Shown: piece by piece, positions 33,041 through 35,710 of the stretch
Numbering within the stretch: the first letter of the stretch is position 1
Layout: every line of letters starts with the position of its first letter
Assembly: GCA_021413705.1 (NCBI GenBank)
Contig: JAIOPX010000204.1
Span: 1-35,710 of the forward strand
Source: Planctomycetota bacterium
GTDB taxonomy: Bacteria; Planctomycetota; Planctomycetia; Pirellulales; UBA7805
DNA: 35,710 bases
Direction of reading: 5' to 3'
Notes under the pieces: generated by a model
Database searches by the model: none
Seen by the model: only the letters and a program-made list of their open reading frames with translations
Told to the model about the DNA's origin: nothing
Position numbers and translations under genes: made by a program

Positions 33041-33175
33041 GTAGGTCAGGCTATTGCCTGACGCGGTCCGTTGGACGCGAAGGGAAATTTCAAGCCATTA
33101 GGTAGACTGCGGCCGGAATCGTCAGGCAACAACCTGACCTACGCAGAAGAGAGTCACGGGCTGGAAACCCATGCT
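33041..33175. repeat. REP/BIME-like 135-bp element, copy 2
   Basis: Same orientation and layout as copy 1, with more divergence: the right hairpin reads GTCAGGCAACAACCTGAC and the middle differs at many positions, but the ends, the TCAAGCCA and GCGGCCGGAA words and the terminal GTCACGGGCTGG...CCCATGCT are shared. Together the two copies bracket the gene at 32371-32925. Confidence 0.8.
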
Positions 33176-33194
33176 ACGGGAATGCGCTGGGCGC

Positions 33195-33287
33195 AAAAAA
33201 AGGGGCCTCTGAAGTGCCAAAGCCATTTTGGCAGTGCGGGGTGGCCAGGGGCAAGGCAACCATCCCACCAACTCTCTTCAGAGGCCC
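33195..33287 (-). terminator. Structured element ending in a terminator-like stem and T-run
   Basis: A perfect 12-bp inverted repeat (33203-33214 with 33276-33287) encloses 61 nt that form another hairpin (TGCCAAA-GCCAT-TTTGGCA at 33215-33233). On the minus strand the closing stem is followed by seven U residues (33201-33195). It could be the 3' end of a small RNA or an elaborate terminator. Nothing coding is recognised upstream on that strand. Confidence 0.5.
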
Positions 33288-33648
33288 ACGGGCCAGTCTC
33301 GTTGTTTGCAGTCGCGTTTTATGGCGGCTGCTTGCCCCTGATGGAATGCATTGCGTGTGCCAATTGTTGTGCGATTTGTGGCAGAGCCAGGCAACTCCAC
33401 CTCGGACTGCTATCACACATAAAGACTTACGACGTTTTAATTTTTCAGAAAGTATTGCTACAACAGCATTTACGGCATCGCTTGCGCCTACCGATACTGA
33501 TACACTATGTACTGTTTGATGTTGCATAATGATACAAAAGAGCAGTTTTCATCTGATTGACTCGCGAGATTCGAATGTGGAAATTGGCGGAACGCAAACC
33601 GCGTTGATCGTGGCCGCGTAGTGGTAGTGCTTGGGACAGTCCCCGCCG

Positions 33649-33677
33649 TTGGGCATTGTGAGTTTTGCCGTTATATT
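33649..33677 (+). promoter_or_regulatory. Likely promoter of kdsA
   Basis: TTGGGC (33649-33654), 17 bp, TATATT (33672-33677, 5/6). Transcription near 33684 gives a ~40-nt leader and excludes the in-frame TTG at 33665, supporting the TTG at 33725. Confidence 0.5.
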
Positions 33678-33724
33678 GCCTCGCTTGCACTTCAACTTCA
33701 AAGCTGCCGCGGAGTTTCGCTCAC

Positions 33725-34555
33725 TTGCCTGATAACCCGGTCCAGATTGGCCCTTATCGCTGCGGTCGCGGCGCACCGCTGTTGGTAATCGCCGGCCCCT
33801 GCGTGCTGGAGACCGCCGAACTCGCACTGGAGATCGCCCGGGGGCTGGCTGAGATCGCCCAGCGATTGCCGGTTCAGATCGTCTTCAAAGCCTCTTTTGA
33901 CAAGGCCAACCGAACCAGCACCCAGTCGTTTCGGGGGCCGGGGCTGGAGGAAGGGCTGGAGATCCTGGCCCGGGTGAAACGAGAGACGGGGCTGCCGGTA
34001 ACCACCGATATCCATGAGTCGCAGCAGGCCGCGCCGGCGGGCGAAGTTTGCGATCTGCTCCAGATACCCGCGTTCCTCTGTCGCCAAACGGAGTTGTTGA
34101 TGGCCGCCGCCCAGACGGGCCGGGCGGTCAACGTGAAAAAGGCCCAGTTTCTGGCCGCAGCCGACATGCGTTATGTCGTCGGCAAGTTGAAGGCCGGCGG
34201 CTGTCAGCGGATCATGCTCTGCGAGCGGGGAACCTTTTTCGGCTATGGACGTCTGGTCAACGACATGAAGGCACTAGTCGAGATGCGAGCCCACGGCACT
34301 CCGATCGTGTTCGACGCGACCCACAGCGTGCAGGAGCCTGGCGGGCTGGGTGGGGCCACCGGCGGCAACCGGGCGATGATCGAGCCTCTGGCTAGAGCGG
34401 CCGTGGCCGTGGGCATCGACGGGTTGTTTTTTGAAACGCACCCCAACCCCGATCAATCTCCCAGCGACGGTCCAAACATGGTTCCCTTCGCGGAGTTTGA
34501 AGGACTGCTCACTCGGCTGCTGAAACTCCGTGCGGCGGTGGAGGCACTTACGTGA
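33725..34555 (+). CDS. kdsA: 3-deoxy-D-manno-octulosonate 8-phosphate synthase (Kdo8P synthase)
   Basis: About 276 residues. It condenses phosphoenolpyruvate with arabinose 5-phosphate to Kdo8P, the first committed step to Kdo in lipopolysaccharide. Motifs: [129 protein letters not shown] Cys in AGPC, with His in ATHS, Glu in FETH and Asp in SDGP, marks the metal-dependent class. The start is a TTG with GGAG 10 nt upstream and a promoter just ahead. The next gene overlaps its stop by 4 bp. It supports an LPS-type outer membrane. Confidence 0.95.
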   Translation: MPDNPVQIGPYRCGRGAPLLVIAGPCVLETAELALEIARGLAEIAQRLPVQIVFKASFDKANRTSTQSFRGPGLEEGLEILARVKRETGLPVTTDIHESQQAAPAGEVCDLLQIPAFLCRQTELLMAAAQTGRAVNVKKAQFLAAADMRYVVGKLKAGGCQRIMLCERGTFFGYGRLVNDMKALVEMRAHGTPIVFDATHSVQEPGGLGGATGGNRAMIEPLARAAVAVGIDGLFFETHPNPDQSPSDGPNMVPFAEFEGLLTRLLKLRAAVEALT

Positions 34556-35710
34556 AACGCATCGTCTCCTGTTCCGTTGCTCTGTTCTTCTTCTGCGGTC
34601 TTTTGCTCTCCTCGCTCATCTTCGGTTGCGGCGATCCGGACGTGCTGCCGCGTAAGGCGAGAACGGCCAGCGCACCGCAGGACAACCAACGGATGTTCGA
34701 TTATGTGGCGGACAACCTGCAACGGCTGCCCGACTATGGCCCGCAGGAGATTCTGAATCAGATAGTTGAACGTCTCAATGAATGGTCCCGCAGCGAAGCG
34801 GCAAGCGATAAGTGGCAACTCGATCCTTTGATTTCCACGCTCCCATCCGACATGCAGCAAGGTGGATTGTTGCAGCGCCTTTCCACCGTGCGCTACGACC
34901 CGTTCGACGGCTATTTCTTGCGTGAGGCCGTTTGGCTCCGCGATGCGGCGGCGATGGCAGTGGCTACCTCACGCAAGGCAGGAGTGCCGCGATATTACGA
35001 CCCCGACGACGATCGCCAGAAGGCAGCGGCCCTCTTCGATTGGACGGTGCGCAACATCCAACTCGATGCCGACAAGCCCTCTTCCGAACGACTTCCCTTA
35101 CGCCCCTGGGAAATGTTGCTGGTGGGGCATGGCACGGCTATCGAACGCTCGTGGCTGTTCATGTTGCTGGCCCGCCAACAACATCTCGACGTCGTCCTCC
35201 TGGCTACACCCGATCCTAAGACGCCAGGACAGTTCCGAGTGTGGCTTCCGGCGCTACTGCACCAGGGAAATCTCTACCTTTTCGACATGAACCTGGGGGT
35301 GCCGGTGCCCGGCCCCAAGGGAAAGGGAATCGCCACACTCAAAGAAGCGGCGGACGACGCCAGTGTGCTTACGCAGTTGGATGTGGAAGGGGCTGTCTAT
35401 CCTGTTCGCGCAGCGGACTTGAAAGAGGTTCTGGCGCTGATCGAGGCAGATGTGCCCTATCTTTCACGGCGGACGAAACTCGTCGAATCGCACCTGACGG
35501 GGGAACGCAAAATGGTATTGAGCGTGGCCCCAGCGAAACTGGCCGAGCAATTGAAGAAATCGCCGCATCTGGGCGCGGCGCGGATCTGGCTATGGCCCTA
35601 TATTTCCGCGGCGGAGCGACAACACTCGGCGCCTGCGGTGCAAGCGGAGTTAGCGCGCGAACTGGCTATCGTCTCGACACCCCTGGTAAAGCGGCAGGCC
35701 AAACAGGTTG
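34552..35710 (+). CDS. Putative lipoprotein with degenerate transglutaminase-like domain (3' end outside window)
   Basis: At least 386 codons, open to the window edge. The GTG start overlaps the kdsA stop as GTGA, so translation is probably coupled. The N-terminus ([29 protein letters not shown]) is a signal peptide with a likely lipidated Cys. The segment [15 protein letters not shown]... [38 protein letters not shown] follows the pattern of transglutaminase/protease-like domains, where G-x-G-x-C-x-x-x-A-x-L-F is expected, but the catalytic Cys position is not Cys. The downstream stretch ([37 protein letters not shown]) reads as a continuing beta-rich domain. A structural or binding role at the envelope is possible; pairing with kdsA may reflect a link to outer-membrane assembly (inference). 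Confidence 0.78.
   Translation, partial: MKRIVSCSVALFFFCGLLLSSLIFGCGDPDVLPRKARTASAPQDNQRMFDYVADNLQRLPDYGPQEILNQIVERLNEWSRSEAASDKWQLDPLISTLPSDMQQGGLLQRLSTVRYDPFDGYFLREAVWLRDAAAMAVATSRKAGVPRYYDPDDDRQKAAALFDWTVRNIQLDADKPSSERLPLRPWEMLLVGHGTAIERSWLFMLLARQQHLDVVLLATPDPKTPGQFRVWLPALLHQGNLYLFDMNLGVPVPGPKGKGIATLKEAADDASVLTQLDVEGAVYPVRAADLKEVLALIEADVPYLSRRTKLVESHLTGERKMVLSVAPAKLAEQLKKSPHLGAARIWLWPYISAAERQHSAPAVQAELARELAIVSTPLVKRQAKQV

Larger units (their letters stand above)
32926..33724. other. Long intergenic region between small secreted gene and kdsA
   Basis: About 800 bp. It contains the second REP-like element (33041-33175), a structured minus-strand terminator-like element (33195-33287), an unusually AT-rich segment (about 33420-33540) and the kdsA promoter (33649-33677). 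The open frames here, including one of 117 codons on the minus strand (33174-33527), have poor protein character. Confidence 0.5.

Noticed and set aside
33174..33527. 117-codon minus-strand frame upstream of the small secreted gene
   Set aside because: No family, no ribosome site, and it runs through the terminator-like structure; more likely non-coding.
1..35710. CRISPR array, complete insertion sequence, prophage or biosynthetic cluster
   Set aside because: No regularly spaced repeats, transposase, integrase, phage structural genes or synthase modules are visible.

Overview
The window looks like a chromosomal segment of a planctomycete (Planctomycetota, probably Pirellulales-like). The evidence is indirect: a DUF1570 HExxH protein, a very long fused SecDF, a TPR protein carrying two RNA polymerase alpha-CTD modules, a large sialate O-acetylesterase-type protein with a LamG-like region, a Tat-tagged trans-sulfuration-type PLP enzyme, many secreted proteins of unknown function, a fairly high G+C content and frequent non-ATG starts. 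A Kdo8P synthase points to an LPS-type outer membrane, and a SpoIID-like protein plus a LysM protein point to peptidoglycan.

Layout. (i) 1-2.5 kb: a secreted or anchored hypothetical protein, an antitoxin-like gene whose toxin partner survives only as an 11-codon stub, and a GNAT protein. (ii) 2.5-4.8 kb: dnaA with a near-consensus promoter and a long leader, with no dnaN, recF or gyrB beside it, followed by a palindromic repeat. (iii) 4.8-11 kb: a DUF1570 putative metalloprotease, then a mannoside-type carbohydrate module of two GH130 enzymes (converging, 14 bp overlap) and a GT4 glycosyltransferase with a helical C-terminal domain. (iv) 11-14.3 kb: a structured leader or small RNA with a very strong terminator, a cytosolic PAS-PAS hybrid histidine kinase and a small envelope protein. 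(v) 14.4-18.6 kb: a membrane-anchored VWA protein, an alpha/beta-hydrolase-fold protein without its catalytic residues, and a LysM protein. (vi) 18.8-27.3 kb, all on the minus strand: TPR-alphaCTD2 > spoIID-like > tgt > yajC > secDF, which contains the classical tgt-yajC-secDF order. (vii) 27.5-32 kb: the Tat-tagged PLP enzyme, a DUF2071 protein and the esterase. (viii) 32-35.7 kb: tRNA-Thr(CGU) with promoter and terminator, a small secreted beta-sandwich protein bracketed by two direct copies of a 135-bp REP/BIME-like element, kdsA, and a translationally coupled lipoprotein gene that runs off the window.

Most of the window is ordinary core genome. The observations that best repay a second look are the truncated MazF-type toxin behind an intact antitoxin gene, the tRNA-Thr with paired changes at positions 19 and 56, the EF-hand and oversized SecF-domain additions to SecDF, the TPR-alphaCTD2 protein, the structured RNA ahead of the hybrid kinase, the apparent in-frame deletion in the Tat-tagged PLP enzyme, and the duplicated REP-like elements. 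No clearly new multi-gene system is visible. Family names rest on motif recognition by eye; no database search was run.
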